Of a stretch of 64,000 bases of DNA, positions 6,621-14,989 are shown piece after piece (the first letter of the stretch is position 1; each line of letters begins with the position of its first letter). The position numbers and the translations under genes are program-made. The stretch is taken from NCBI GenBank assembly GCA_029066845.1, contig JAIEFR010000017.1, positions 120,805 to 184,804 on the forward strand, given 5' to 3'. This stretch comes from Clostridia bacterium. GTDB taxonomy: Bacteria; Bacillota; Clostridia; Christensenellales; Borkfalkiaceae. The notes beneath the pieces were generated by a model that was given only the letters and a program-made list of their open reading frames with translations, was not told the DNA's origin and ran no database searches.

Positions 6621-9584
6621 TTATTCGGTGCGGAGCGCAACCACGGGGTCCTTCTTTGCAGCGGCTGCCGCGGGGATAAGTCCCGAAATGAGCGTAAGTC
6701 CTACGCTTATCAGCACCATAATAATTGCCTGCCACCAGGGCAACGCCGCAATTCCCCATATGCCCGCCAGCGCCACGACTATGACGTTTATGACCAGCGA
6801 GAGAAGGTAAGTAACCAGTATGCCGAACAAGCCAGCGACCAGACCGATAATAAACGTTTCCGCGTTGAAAAGCCTCTTTATATCCTTCTTTCTTGCACCG
6901 ACGGCGCGCAGAATACCTATTTCCTTTACCCTCTCGACGACGGACACGTAGGTTATAATTCCTATCATTACCGTGGACACGACTAGCGACAGCGCGGTGA
7001 ACGCGACCAGCGCAATGGTAATCATCTGAATCATTGTGTTAATCATATTGATTATCATTCCCACCGCGTCGGTATAGGTGATTTTCATACTTGAATTCAG
7101 CGCATATTCGGTGGCGCTTACAAGTCCGCTTCCGTCATCGTTTTCTACGGTTTCGATCACACAGTAGCCGTCGCCGTTTTCGCACATTTCGTTCCACTTG
7201 TCGAGATATTCGCACACCGCGTTTTTGGCGTCGAAGTCCGTGGGATATATGTATATTGCCGAGGGAAGCTTGCCGCCGCCCATAAACGCCGCCGTAACGT
7301 GCAGCAAGTCGCTGCTGCCCGTGCTACTCAAACCCGATGCCATAAGGTGCATAAAGTTGCCGCCTTCGTAAATGGCGCTCGTTCCCTTTTTCTCCGTCAA
7401 TACGGTATTGCCGTCAACCTTATCGTACGCGGTGTAGTAGAACGAATAGGGCAGTATGTCGAGATAACCTTTTTCCGAAGCCTCTATGTCTTTAACAATC
7501 CGGCTCTCCCTGCTGCTCTCCAGCATATGCTTTGTGAGCGCGTTTGTATAGTAGAACCCGGGCTCTAAGCAGCTGTACGATATGCCCGACTTCTTCTGAA
7601 GAATGAGCTTTACGTCAAGCTGCAAACCCTTATCCTTATCGAGGTCGGAATCTTCGGGGAAGGGTATTTCCATTGCGGGATAAGGCACACCGTTCTGTTC
7701 ACCCGCAGCCCTGTATAAGAAGTTGTTTTCAAGGTAAGGCATATGGTAGTACTGACTGCCCATCGGGGTGGTGTACTTGTAATACACTTCGTCGTTGGGA
7801 TACCAGGTGAACTTTTTGGAATCGGGACCGATAAAGCCGGTTATTGCAAGACCGTTTTCGGGGTCGGCTTCACCGTTGGTGATACCGCTGCCCACAAGTC
7901 CTAGCTGTTCGTTATAGCTTTCGTTGGTGCCGTCGTCATCCCTTATTGCGTCAAACGCGTAGTTTAAGAATTCTTCCTGCGTAAAGTAGCCGTACTGACC
8001 GAGCGCAATGTCGGTTATCATACTGTCGTCAACAACCATTATGAGCGACTGCTTGTCGGCAAAGATTGCTTTCTGCTGTTCAACGGAAAGCTGCTTTGCG
8101 TCGTAGACAACGCCCGAAGATGTTTCAGCCGCAATGATGTCGTACTGGCTTAAAACGTATTCGTAGTTATCGGGAACTTCGGAGAAGGTCGATATGCTTG
8201 CTACCGTACCCGCAAAGTTGGAATACGCGGGCTGTTCGCTTAAAATCTGCTGATACATTCCGCGGATAGCCGCAACCGACGTTACTTGCGAAGCGGAATA
8301 ATCGCCCTCGTTTTTGACCTTAAAGTTTGTATATATGTTGTTGGCAAGCGAGAAGCCGTAGTCGTACTGCACGACGTGCGTGAGCTCCGCGTCCATATGT
8401 TCGATATAGTCGATATACTGCGTGGTTATCTCGTTTGTCTTTGTTACGTCCTTTGCAAGTCCGCCCAGCGTTTCCATCAGCGACTGAACGTATAGCTTGT
8501 CGTTGAGCTTAGTGATATTTACTTTGGGTTTGGAGGAGTTGGACATATCCATAAGCGACGAGAAGTCGATTGCCGAACGCGTTATCGCCACGGGGTTGCC
8601 CGAAAGCATATCCTCCTCCATATTCCTTATGTAGCTCTGCACGCCCGAGGAAATCGCAAGCACGAGCGACACGCCTATTATGCCGATTGAGCCCGCAACC
8701 GAAACCATTGCCGTACGCTTGGACTTGGAAAGCAGGTTTTTCAGACTCAAAGACAACGCCATACCTATGGACATCGACGTCTTTTTCTTGTTGCCCTTGT
8801 TGGTCTTTGCACCGCCCTCTACACTTTGCGTTTCAACGCCTTCGGGCTGTGCCGCCGCCTCCGCAGTCTGTTCCGCAACGGGTTCGGCAGGCTTTTCGTC
8901 CGCGCCGTCGTAGGGCATCGTGTCGTCCACCACCTCGCCGTCCAGAAGTCTTACGATACGCGTAGAGTACTGTTCGGCAAGCTCTGGGTTGTGCGTGACC
9001 ATAATGATGAGCCTGTCTTTGGAAATCTCCTTCAACAGCTCCATTATCTGCACGCTGGTAGTCGAGTCGAGCGCACCCGTCGGTTCGTCCGCAAGCACTA
9101 TTTCGGGGTCGTTAATAAGCGCGCGGGCAATTGCAACCCTCTGCGCCTGACCGCCCGAAAGCTGGTTTGGACGGTTGTTGATTTTGTCTTTCAGTCCAAC
9201 CTTTTCGAGAGCTTCCAGCGCCCTCTGTCTGCGTTCCTGCTTGGATACGCCCGAAATCATAAGCGCAAGCTCTACGTTTTGCAGAATGGTCTGGTGGGGA
9301 ATCAAGTGGTAGCTCTGGAATATGAAGCCTATGGAATGGTTTCTGTAAGTATCCCAGTCCCTGTCGCCGTACTGCTTGGTGCTGGTGCCCTCGATAACGA
9401 GGTCGCCCGAGGTGTACTTGTCAAGACCGCCTATAATATTCAAAAGCGTTGTCTTACCGCAGCCCGACGGACCGAGGATAGACACGAATTCGCTCTTCCT
9501 GAATTTTAAGCTTATGCCTTTAAGCGCTTGTACGGTTTCGCCCGCGACGTAGTAGTCCTTTTTTATGTCGTTTAATTCCAACAT
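6621..9584 (-). CDS. ABC transporter, fused ATPase and FtsX-type permease
   Basis: 987-residue fusion. Residues 1-230 are an ABC ATPase with Walker A GPSGCGKTT, signature LSGGQAQRVAIARA and Walker B ADEPTG. A Glu/Ala/Pro-rich linker (about 230-265) leads to a MacB/FtsX-like permease with one membrane helix near residue 300, a large outer domain of about 500 residues, and three helices in the last 140 residues including the conserved VVERVKEIGILRAVGA stretch. Such MacB-like pumps handle peptides, lipoproteins or antibiotics; the substrate is not readable here. AAAGG ribosome site; own promoter at 9617-9645. Confidence 0.88.
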   Translation of the reverse strand: MLELNDIKKDYYVAGETVQALKGISLKFRKSEFVSILGPSGCGKTTLLNIIGGLDKYTSGDLVIEGTSTKQYGDRDWDTYRNHSIGFIFQSYHLIPHQTILQNVELALMISGVSKQERRQRALEALEKVGLKDKINNRPNQLSGGQAQRVAIARALINDPEIVLADEPTGALDSTTSVQIMELLKEISKDRLIIMVTHNPELAEQYSTRIVRLLDGEVVDDTMPYDGADEKPAEPVAEQTAEAAAQPEGVETQSVEGGAKTNKGNKKKTSMSIGMALSLSLKNLLSKSKRTAMVSVAGSIGIIGVSLVLAISSGVQSYIRNMEEDMLSGNPVAITRSAIDFSSLMDMSNSSKPKVNITKLNDKLYVQSLMETLGGLAKDVTKTNEITTQYIDYIEHMDAELTHVVQYDYGFSLANNIYTNFKVKNEGDYSASQVTSVAAIRGMYQQILSEQPAYSNFAGTVASISTFSEVPDNYEYVLSQYDIIAAETSSGVVYDAKQLSVEQQKAIFADKQSLIMVVDDSMITDIALGQYGYFTQEEFLNYAFDAIRDDDGTNESYNEQLGLVGSGITNGEADPENGLAITGFIGPDSKKFTWYPNDEVYYKYTTPMGSQYYHMPYLENNFLYRAAGEQNGVPYPAMEIPFPEDSDLDKDKGLQLDVKLILQKKSGISYSCLEPGFYYTNALTKHMLESSRESRIVKDIEASEKGYLDILPYSFYYTAYDKVDGNTVLTEKKGTSAIYEGGNFMHLMASGLSSTGSSDLLHVTAAFMGGGKLPSAIYIYPTDFDAKNAVCEYLDKWNEMCENGDGYCVIETVENDDGSGLVSATEYALNSSMKITYTDAVGMIINMINTMIQMITIALVAFTALSLVVSTVMIGIITYVSVVERVKEIGILRAVGARKKDIKRLFNAETFIIGLVAGLFGILVTYLLSLVINVIVVALAGIWGIAALPWWQAIIMVLISVGLTLISGLIPAAAAAKKDPVVALRTE

Positions 9585-9616
9585 AGCTTTAACCTTTTAT
9601 AAATTTATTTTTGATT

Positions 9617-9645
9617 ATGATATTATTCAAAACTTAAGATGTCAA
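9617..9645 (-). promoter_or_regulatory. Promoter of the ABC transporter gene
   Basis: Minus strand TTGACA, 17-nt spacer, TATCAT. Just upstream (9657-9668) is a perfect 12-bp palindrome, GCGCACGTGCGC. Confidence 0.65.
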
Positions 9646-9683
9646 CCTTTATGTGTGCGCACGTGCGCGTATTCACAAAAATT

Positions 9684-11327
9684 TCATCTCTTGCCCGCGT
9701 TCAGTCTTGCAAGCGTGCGGCTCTTTCCGAGTATGCCCATCACGGTGCACAGGTCGGGGGAGTTTGGCATTCCCGTTACGGCAATTCGCAAAATCTCCGC
9801 AACGTCGGCAACGCTTCCCTTATAGCTTTCGGGGTTGGCTTTGTAGTCGCTCATTTCTGCGGCAAAGCCGTTGTCCGCGGCGATCTGCTTGACCTTTGCA
9901 AACCACGCGGAATTGTCGTCCGCCTCGTCATATACCGCGGCAAAACCTTCTATTACGGCGTTCACCGTCGCGTTATCGAAGCGGTAGCAATAGTCGGGCG
10001 CAAACGTATCGTCGAAGAAGTAGTCAATCATTCTGACGCCGCTTTCCGCACGCACTATATCCTTGCGCCTCTTCTTGCCGCCTATGCCGCAAATTAAATT
10101 CAATATCTTTATTATATACTGCTTGTCGGCAAAATGTTGCCTGTCCTTATCCGTGCCGAATTCCTGCACCCAACCGTTTAAAAAGTCGTAGGTCTGCTCC
10201 GCCGACAGCGTGGAAAGCTCCGCCTTGGAAATGTCGTTCAGCTTGTCTATGTCGAACAGCGCGCCGCTCTTGCCCATCTTGCTTATAGAGAACTTGAAGT
10301 CGCGGTAGTCAGCCTGCGGATTTTTTCTTTCCCACTCCTCGAAATTGGAGTTTAAAATAGTCATAAGATATTTGACCACCGCCTTGGGATAGTAGCCCGC
10401 GCTTCTGTAATAGTCGAGGGACAGTTCGGGGTCCTTGCGCTTGGAAAGCTTGCGCTTTACGCCGTTATCCACCTTCATTAAAGAACAGGTGTGTCCGTAC
10501 TTGGGAAGCGCGAATCCGAGCACCTTGAAAAGCTCCAGATGAATGGGCAGCGACGACAGCCACTCCTCGCCGCGGATGACCAGCGTGGTGTGCATAAAAT
10601 GGTCGTCTATGGCGTGAGCAAAGTGATAGGTGGGAATGCCGTCCGACTTTAAGATTACGACGTCCTGATCGTTTTCGGTTACGGTTATATCGCCTTTAAT
10701 TGCGTCGCGGAAGGTGATTTTGTTGCTCGTGTCGCCCTGCGATTTAAGCCTTATTACGAAGGGCTTGCCAGCCTTTAAGTTGGCGTATATCTGCTCCTCG
10801 GAAAGGTTGCGGCACTTTGCGTACTTGCCGTAGTAGCCCGTGATTTCCTTGCCCGCTGTCTGCTCCTCCCTAACGGCGTTTAGCTCGTCCTCCGTGCAGA
10901 AGCAAGGGTAAGCCAGTCCGCGCTCGATAAGGTCCTTCGCGTAAGCGCGGTATATATCCGCGCGCTGACGCTGATAGTAGGGACCGTACTTGTTGAGCGG
11001 CGAATCTATCTCCGCGCCCTCGTCGAAGTTTACTCCGAAATAGTTGAGTGAGCGGATAACGCTTTCTACCGCGCCGTCCACCTTTCTCTTTAAGTCGGTG
11101 TCCTCTATGCGCAGATAGAAAATGCCGCCCGTGGTGTGCGCTATGCGCTCGTCGGCAAGCGCGCTGTACAGGTTGCCCAGGTGTATAAAGCCCGTGGGCG
11201 ACGGCGCAAGTCTTGTGACCTCCGCACCCTTTTCCAGCTGTCTTTCGGGATACGCCTTTTCGTACTCCTCCAAGGGGAGCAGATTATCGTCGGGAATTAA
11301 AGTTGACGCAAGTTTTTTCAAATCCAT
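9684..11327 (-). CDS. gltX: Glutamate-tRNA ligase
   Basis: Class I aminoacyl-tRNA synthetase charging tRNA-Glu. The nucleotide-binding signature is IHLGN (near residues 48-52) and the KMSKS loop is KLSKRKDPE (near 305). RLAPSPTGFIHLGNL is typical of the GluRS/GlnRS family. 547 residues is somewhat longer than the usual 480-500, with an N-terminal extension of about 35 residues before the Rossmann fold. A GGAAG ribosome site precedes the ATG, 11 bases after thrE, so it is third in a regulator-thrE-gltX operon. A separate GlnRS gene is at 58-59.7 kb. Confidence 0.92.
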   Translation of the reverse strand: MDLKKLASTLIPDDNLLPLEEYEKAYPERQLEKGAEVTRLAPSPTGFIHLGNLYSALADERIAHTTGGIFYLRIEDTDLKRKVDGAVESVIRSLNYFGVNFDEGAEIDSPLNKYGPYYQRQRADIYRAYAKDLIERGLAYPCFCTEDELNAVREEQTAGKEITGYYGKYAKCRNLSEEQIYANLKAGKPFVIRLKSQGDTSNKITFRDAIKGDITVTENDQDVVILKSDGIPTYHFAHAIDDHFMHTTLVIRGEEWLSSLPIHLELFKVLGFALPKYGHTCSLMKVDNGVKRKLSKRKDPELSLDYYRSAGYYPKAVVKYLMTILNSNFEEWERKNPQADYRDFKFSISKMGKSGALFDIDKLNDISKAELSTLSAEQTYDFLNGWVQEFGTDKDRQHFADKQYIIKILNLICGIGGKKRRKDIVRAESGVRMIDYFFDDTFAPDYCYRFDNATVNAVIEGFAAVYDEADDNSAWFAKVKQIAADNGFAAEMSDYKANPESYKGSVADVAEILRIAVTGMPNSPDLCTVMGILGKSRTLARLNAGKR

Positions 11328-11338
11328 AGTTGTCTTCC

Positions 11339-12772
11339 TTAATCTTTCTTATCTTGATTTTCCTGTTCTGTCTGATTGTTTTCTTCCGTTTGAGCCTTTG
11401 CAAATTTTTCGGCTTTTTTGAGGAACGCGATTTTATTCTTTTTGTAGAATTTGAGTTTGACGGGCAAAAACAGATGGAACAGCACGGCTACCGTACAAAT
11501 TCCAACCGCTATGCTCAGAAGTGTTAAAAGGCATATCGCTCCCCACTCCATAGCGGACATAGTAGCCATCTGCGGTGTAACGATAGCTTCCATCGTATAA
11601 TAGAGCGAGCTGCCCGGCACAACCGCAATAATGGCGGGCACCAAAATAATAGTCGCGGGAATTTTAATCTTCCTCGCCATAAACTCCGATAAAATCGCCG
11701 CAAACAGCGTTGGAACGAGCACGATTAAAAACACGTAGTCGTTGTTGTAATGGAAAGCTTCCAGCATACCGACGTACACGCCCAAAGAAAGAACGCTTGC
11801 CAGCAGCGCCCAACCTATGCGCTTTAAGTTAAGGTTAAAGAACAGGCACACCGCACCGGCGCCCAACGTGCCGGATATCATAAGCATAAGCGCTCTGAAC
11901 CACGTAGTATTTTCGATTAAGTAGTACCACCCTGTAAACGTACCTTTTGTAAAGTCGGCAATGGGCCTCAACGCAAATATGGATACGCCGTAACCTGCCG
12001 CAATGACGACTGCAAGCAGCACTCCGTTTAATAGCTGGAACGTGCCGCTCATCAAATCGCCCGTAAACATATCGCGCACGGCGTTAGTCGTCAATAGCCC
12101 CGGGATAAGTATCATTATCGTACCTATCATAACGTAAGAGCATTGGCAAGGAAGCCCTATCAAATTTAAAAGCTTGCACAGCGATACGCTTAAAACGCCG
12201 CCAACCAAAGACAATAAAAACGTGGTTGCGTATGCGTTCAACGAACGTTTGGACAACACTTCGTTCAGCAAAGACATAACAAACGCAACTAAAAGTGCGG
12301 GTAGAACGTCGGCTATGGTGCCGCCGAAAAATATAGAATATATTCCCGAAACCAGTGACGCACCCGCTATCGTTACCCACTTGTTGCGCGTTTTGGAATG
12401 AGCTAACTCGAAGCACATTTTAAGCGCCTGCTCCACGGGGTATTTATTGGAGCATATATCGCGCGAAAGCTGATTGTACTTTTCCAGCCGCGCGAGGTTG
12501 TTCGAAGTCGAATACACCCTTTTCATATAGGAGTGTTCGTGACCGTCCGCGGTGCGCGCGCTTGCGATTATCATAGAAGGGAACGCCGCAACGTTTGCCT
12601 CCTCGGCACCGTAGGCACGGCAGATTCTGTCCACCGCCGTCTCCACGCGCGAAACCGAGCCGCCGCACGAAAGAATACCCACGCCTATTTCCAGCGCGAG
12701 TTCCAGCACCCTTTCGTAATCTACCTTTACGGTATTATTGGAATTTTCAGAAAGCGTAATTTGTTCTTCCAT
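11339..12772 (-). CDS. Threonine/serine exporter family protein
   Basis: 477-residue protein combining both ThrE halves: an N-terminal cytosolic region (DUF1212-type; SCGGSVSRVETAVDRICRA resembles the family signature) and about ten membrane helices. In Corynebacterium ThrE exports threonine and serine; the substrate here is inferred from family only. It starts 8 bases after the regulator gene with no visible Shine-Dalgarno, suggesting translational coupling. The final 30 residues are polar and Gln/Glu-rich. Confidence 0.82.
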   Translation of the reverse strand: MEEQITLSENSNNTVKVDYERVLELALEIGVGILSCGGSVSRVETAVDRICRAYGAEEANVAAFPSMIIASARTADGHEHSYMKRVYSTSNNLARLEKYNQLSRDICSNKYPVEQALKMCFELAHSKTRNKWVTIAGASLVSGIYSIFFGGTIADVLPALLVAFVMSLLNEVLSKRSLNAYATTFLLSLVGGVLSVSLCKLLNLIGLPCQCSYVMIGTIMILIPGLLTTNAVRDMFTGDLMSGTFQLLNGVLLAVVIAAGYGVSIFALRPIADFTKGTFTGWYYLIENTTWFRALMLMISGTLGAGAVCLFFNLNLKRIGWALLASVLSLGVYVGMLEAFHYNNDYVFLIVLVPTLFAAILSEFMARKIKIPATIILVPAIIAVVPGSSLYYTMEAIVTPQMATMSAMEWGAICLLTLLSIAVGICTVAVLFHLFLPVKLKFYKKNKIAFLKKAEKFAKAQTEENNQTEQENQDKKD

Positions 12773-12780
12773 AGATTTTT

Positions 12781-13398
12781 TTAAAGCTTATGTCTGCGGT
12801 TGGGCTTGTAGAGCTTGCGCAGCAAAAACCAGCCCACAACCAGAATCTGCACGCCTACCGCAACTATATAGAACGGCCAGATGGGCACGCCCTCTGCGAA
12901 CAGCGCGACGAACACGTGAACTATGAGAGCTATCGACCAGATTACCGCCGAAGCCGCCAGCGTTGTGGTAAGCCGCCTGCCCCAAATCGAGGAAAAGACC
13001 ACCAGAACGACAGCGGATATGAACGGCGCGACTACAAACGTTAAATGCGCCTGCGAGCGCACCGACGTAATGTAGTACAGAATCATAAATATCCCCGTCG
13101 CCACAACCCACACAAGTCCGACCGAAAGCAGCGTTATAAGCAGATGCTTTTTTTCGAGGTTGAGCTTGGGCTTGACGACTTTTTCGGGCTGCTCCTTAAC
13201 TATATCGTCGAGCGTTATATGGTATATTTCCGCAAGCTGAATGAGCACGCGCAGGTCGGGGACGGACTCTCCGCGCTCCCACTTGGATACGGCTTTATCG
13301 GAATAGTTTAACATATCCGCAAGCTGTAGCTGGGTGAGCCCCGCCTGTTGCCTCAATCTCGTCAGATTTGCGGCGATTATCTCTTTTAAATCCGTCAT
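12781..13398 (-). CDS. XRE-family transcriptional regulator with membrane domain
   Basis: N-terminal helix-turn-helix of XRE/Cro type (about residues 5-60; QQAGLTQLQLADMLNYSDKAVSKWERG), then a charged linker and about four membrane helices in the last 110 residues. The start chosen is the Met before TDLKE (13398), 12 residues into the longest frame, because a TATACT -10 box ends 6 nt upstream and the longer start would sit at or upstream of the promoter. It heads the regulator-thrE-gltX operon. The dyad at 13444-13466 just upstream of its -35 is a candidate autoregulatory site. Confidence 0.8.
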   Translation of the reverse strand: MTDLKEIIAANLTRLRQQAGLTQLQLADMLNYSDKAVSKWERGESVPDLRVLIQLAEIYHITLDDIVKEQPEKVVKPKLNLEKKHLLITLLSVGLVWVVATGIFMILYYITSVRSQAHLTFVVAPFISAVVLVVFSSIWGRRLTTTLAASAVIWSIALIVHVFVALFAEGVPIWPFYIVAVGVQILVVGWFLLRKLYKPNRRHKL

Positions 13399-13404
13399 AC
13401 CAAA

Positions 13405-13434
13405 AGTATAGCACAGAAAAAGGGTAAATAGCAA
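13405..13434 (-). promoter_or_regulatory. Promoter of regulator-thrE-gltX operon, leaderless type
   Basis: Minus strand TTGCTA, 18-nt spacer, TATACT, then 6 nt to ATG. Confidence 0.6.
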
Positions 13435-13443
13435 ATAATTTGG

Positions 13444-13466
13444 ACACTCTACCGACAGTAGAGTGT
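13444..13466. promoter_or_regulatory. Candidate operator dyad near the XRE regulator
   Basis: Perfect 9-bp inverted repeat ACACTCTAC-5 nt-GTAGAGTGT, ten bases upstream of the regulator's -35 box. Half-site copies follow: GTAGAGT at 13479-13485, and TAGACCG at both 13503-13509 and 13522-13528. The array lies between the divergent regulator and degV promoters. Binding by the XRE protein is inferred from position. Confidence 0.5.
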
Positions 13467-13546
13467 GAAATTTTTGCGGTAGAGTCGTGAAATTTTGCCG
13501 TTTAGACCGACTTTGAAAGTGTAGACCGTTAAAGTGCCTGACGAGG

Positions 13547-13575
13547 TTGTAAAAACTTTTTGCGTTGGTTATAAT
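13547..13575 (+). promoter_or_regulatory. degV promoter
   Basis: TTGTAA, 17-nt spacer, TATAAT. This gives a normal leader of about 60 nt with GGAGG before the degV ATG. Confidence 0.65.
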
Positions 13576-13642
13576 ATTAGTACATCAAAATTTACCCAAA
13601 ACCGTGAAAGGGTTTACCTTTTTCACCTTAATGGAGGCAAAA

Positions 13643-14581
13643 ATGAGAAATTTCGATATATTCGTCGATTCGGCGGCAAACCTTACCGACGAGATTATTA
13701 AAGAAAACGAAATAAAAGTTATTTCGTATACCTGTCTTATTAACGGCAAGGAAATAAACTGCTATGAGGACGGCGTTCCCTTTGCGGAAACGGCAAAGAA
13801 GTTTTACGCCGCTATGCGCGATGGCGCGGACACCAAGACGACGCTTGTAAACGCCGATAAGATTATGACCGCGGTTACCCCCTCTCTGGAAGCCGGGCGC
13901 GACGCGCTTATAATCACCATTGCAGAGGGAATAAGCGGCACGTACAATCAGGCGGTTGAAGCGGCGAAAGAGCTGAAAGAAAAATATCCCGAAAGAAAAA
14001 TACTCGTTTCGCAGAGCGCGAACGCATCGCTGGGCGAGGGACTTGTAGCTCTGTATGCCGCGCGGCTTGCCAACGACGGCGACGATATAGAAAGCTGCCA
14101 TAAGTGGATTGAGAGCAACAAATTCAATATTCACGGCGTGTGTACCGTCGATTCGCTTAAATACTTAAAACGCGGCGGCAGAGTTTCCACCGCGCTTGCG
14201 ATTGCGGGCACGATACTGAACATCAAACCCGTACTGCACGGTGACGAAAACAGTAAGCTGACCGTTTTCTGTAACGAGCGCGGCAGAAAGAAATCCATTG
14301 CCAAGCTTATTGAAACATTTAAGGAAAACGTTATAGACCCCGAAAACCAGACGGTTGCAATCGCCCACGCGGACTGCGAGGAAGAGGCTTTGGAGCTTGC
14401 AGAGCGTATTAAGGCACTGGGTGCAAAGGATATAGTTATGAACTACTACGACCTCTGCACGGGCGCGCACGCAGGTCCCGGCACAATTGCGCTGTTCTTT
14501 AAAGGCACCTCCCGCCTTAAGCCCGCCGCCGCAGAAAAGACTGCTGGCGCAAGAGTCGGCGTCAAGGCAAAACAAAGCTGA
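13643..14581 (+). CDS. DegV family fatty acid-binding protein
   Basis: DegV/FakB-type protein that binds a fatty acid; in Firmicutes FakB presents exogenous fatty acids to the FakA kinase. FVDSAANLTDEII at the N-terminus, the ISGTYNQAVEAA segment and the LKYLKRGGRVS motif are family marks. The ATG at 13643 is chosen over the longer frame because GGAGG lies just upstream, giving 312 residues. A promoter at 13547-13575 and a terminator directly after make it monocistronic. No fakA is visible in the window. Confidence 0.88.
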   Translation: MRNFDIFVDSAANLTDEIIKENEIKVISYTCLINGKEINCYEDGVPFAETAKKFYAAMRDGADTKTTLVNADKIMTAVTPSLEAGRDALIITIAEGISGTYNQAVEAAKELKEKYPERKILVSQSANASLGEGLVALYAARLANDGDDIESCHKWIESNKFNIHGVCTVDSLKYLKRGGRVSTALAIAGTILNIKPVLHGDENSKLTVFCNERGRKKSIAKLIETFKENVIDPENQTVAIAHADCEEEALELAERIKALGAKDIVMNYYDLCTGAHAGPGTIALFFKGTSRLKPAAAEKTAGARVGVKAKQS

Positions 14582-14601
14582 TATAAAGATTGTAATAAAA
14601 G

Positions 14602-14633
14602 AAGCCTGCGCGGAAATTCTTCCGCGCAGGCTT
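14602..14633. terminator. Terminator between degV and the HIT gene
   Basis: Perfect hairpin with AAGCCTGCGCGGAA arms and a 4-nt loop, followed by T-rich sequence, between convergent genes. Confidence 0.85.
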
Positions 14634-14647
14634 TAATTTTATTTACC

Positions 14648-14989
14648 TTACAAATCGCCCAGAGGCTGACCACCGAGTATATGGATATGCAGATGAAAAA
14701 CCGTCTGCCCCGCGTCGTCGCCCTGGTTTATTATCAGGCGGTAACCGTTCTCACAGCCGTTCTCCGCGGCGATGTCGGGAATTTTGGTCAGCATATATTT
14801 TAAAATTTCCGCGTCCTCTTCCCCCGCTTCCGACAGAAGCTTGAAGTGCGACTTGGGCACGGCGAGAAGGTGCACCTTCGCCTTGGGCTCCAAGTCCTTG
14901 AAAACACACATTCTGTCGTCCTCGTAAACCTTAGCTGCGGGAATTTCCCCCTTGATTATTCTGCAAAAGACGCATTTTCCGTCGAGCAT
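14648..14989 (-). CDS. HIT family nucleotide-binding protein
   Basis: 113-residue Hint-type HIT protein, a nucleotide phosphoramidase or hydrolase. The catalytic triad motif HLHIHILGG is near the C-terminus; CVFCRI near the N-terminus is the zinc-site part seen in many bacterial HIT proteins. The ATG at 14989 has GGAGG 10 nt upstream, so it is preferred over the upstream TTG. The start overlaps the 3' end of the prsW-like gene by 34 bases, making it the last gene of the prmA-rsmE-mtaB-prsW-HIT operon. Confidence 0.9.
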   Translation of the reverse strand: MLDGKCVFCRIIKGEIPAAKVYEDDRMCVFKDLEPKAKVHLLAVPKSHFKLLSEAGEEDAEILKYMLTKIPDIAAENGCENGYRLIINQGDDAGQTVFHLHIHILGGQPLGDL

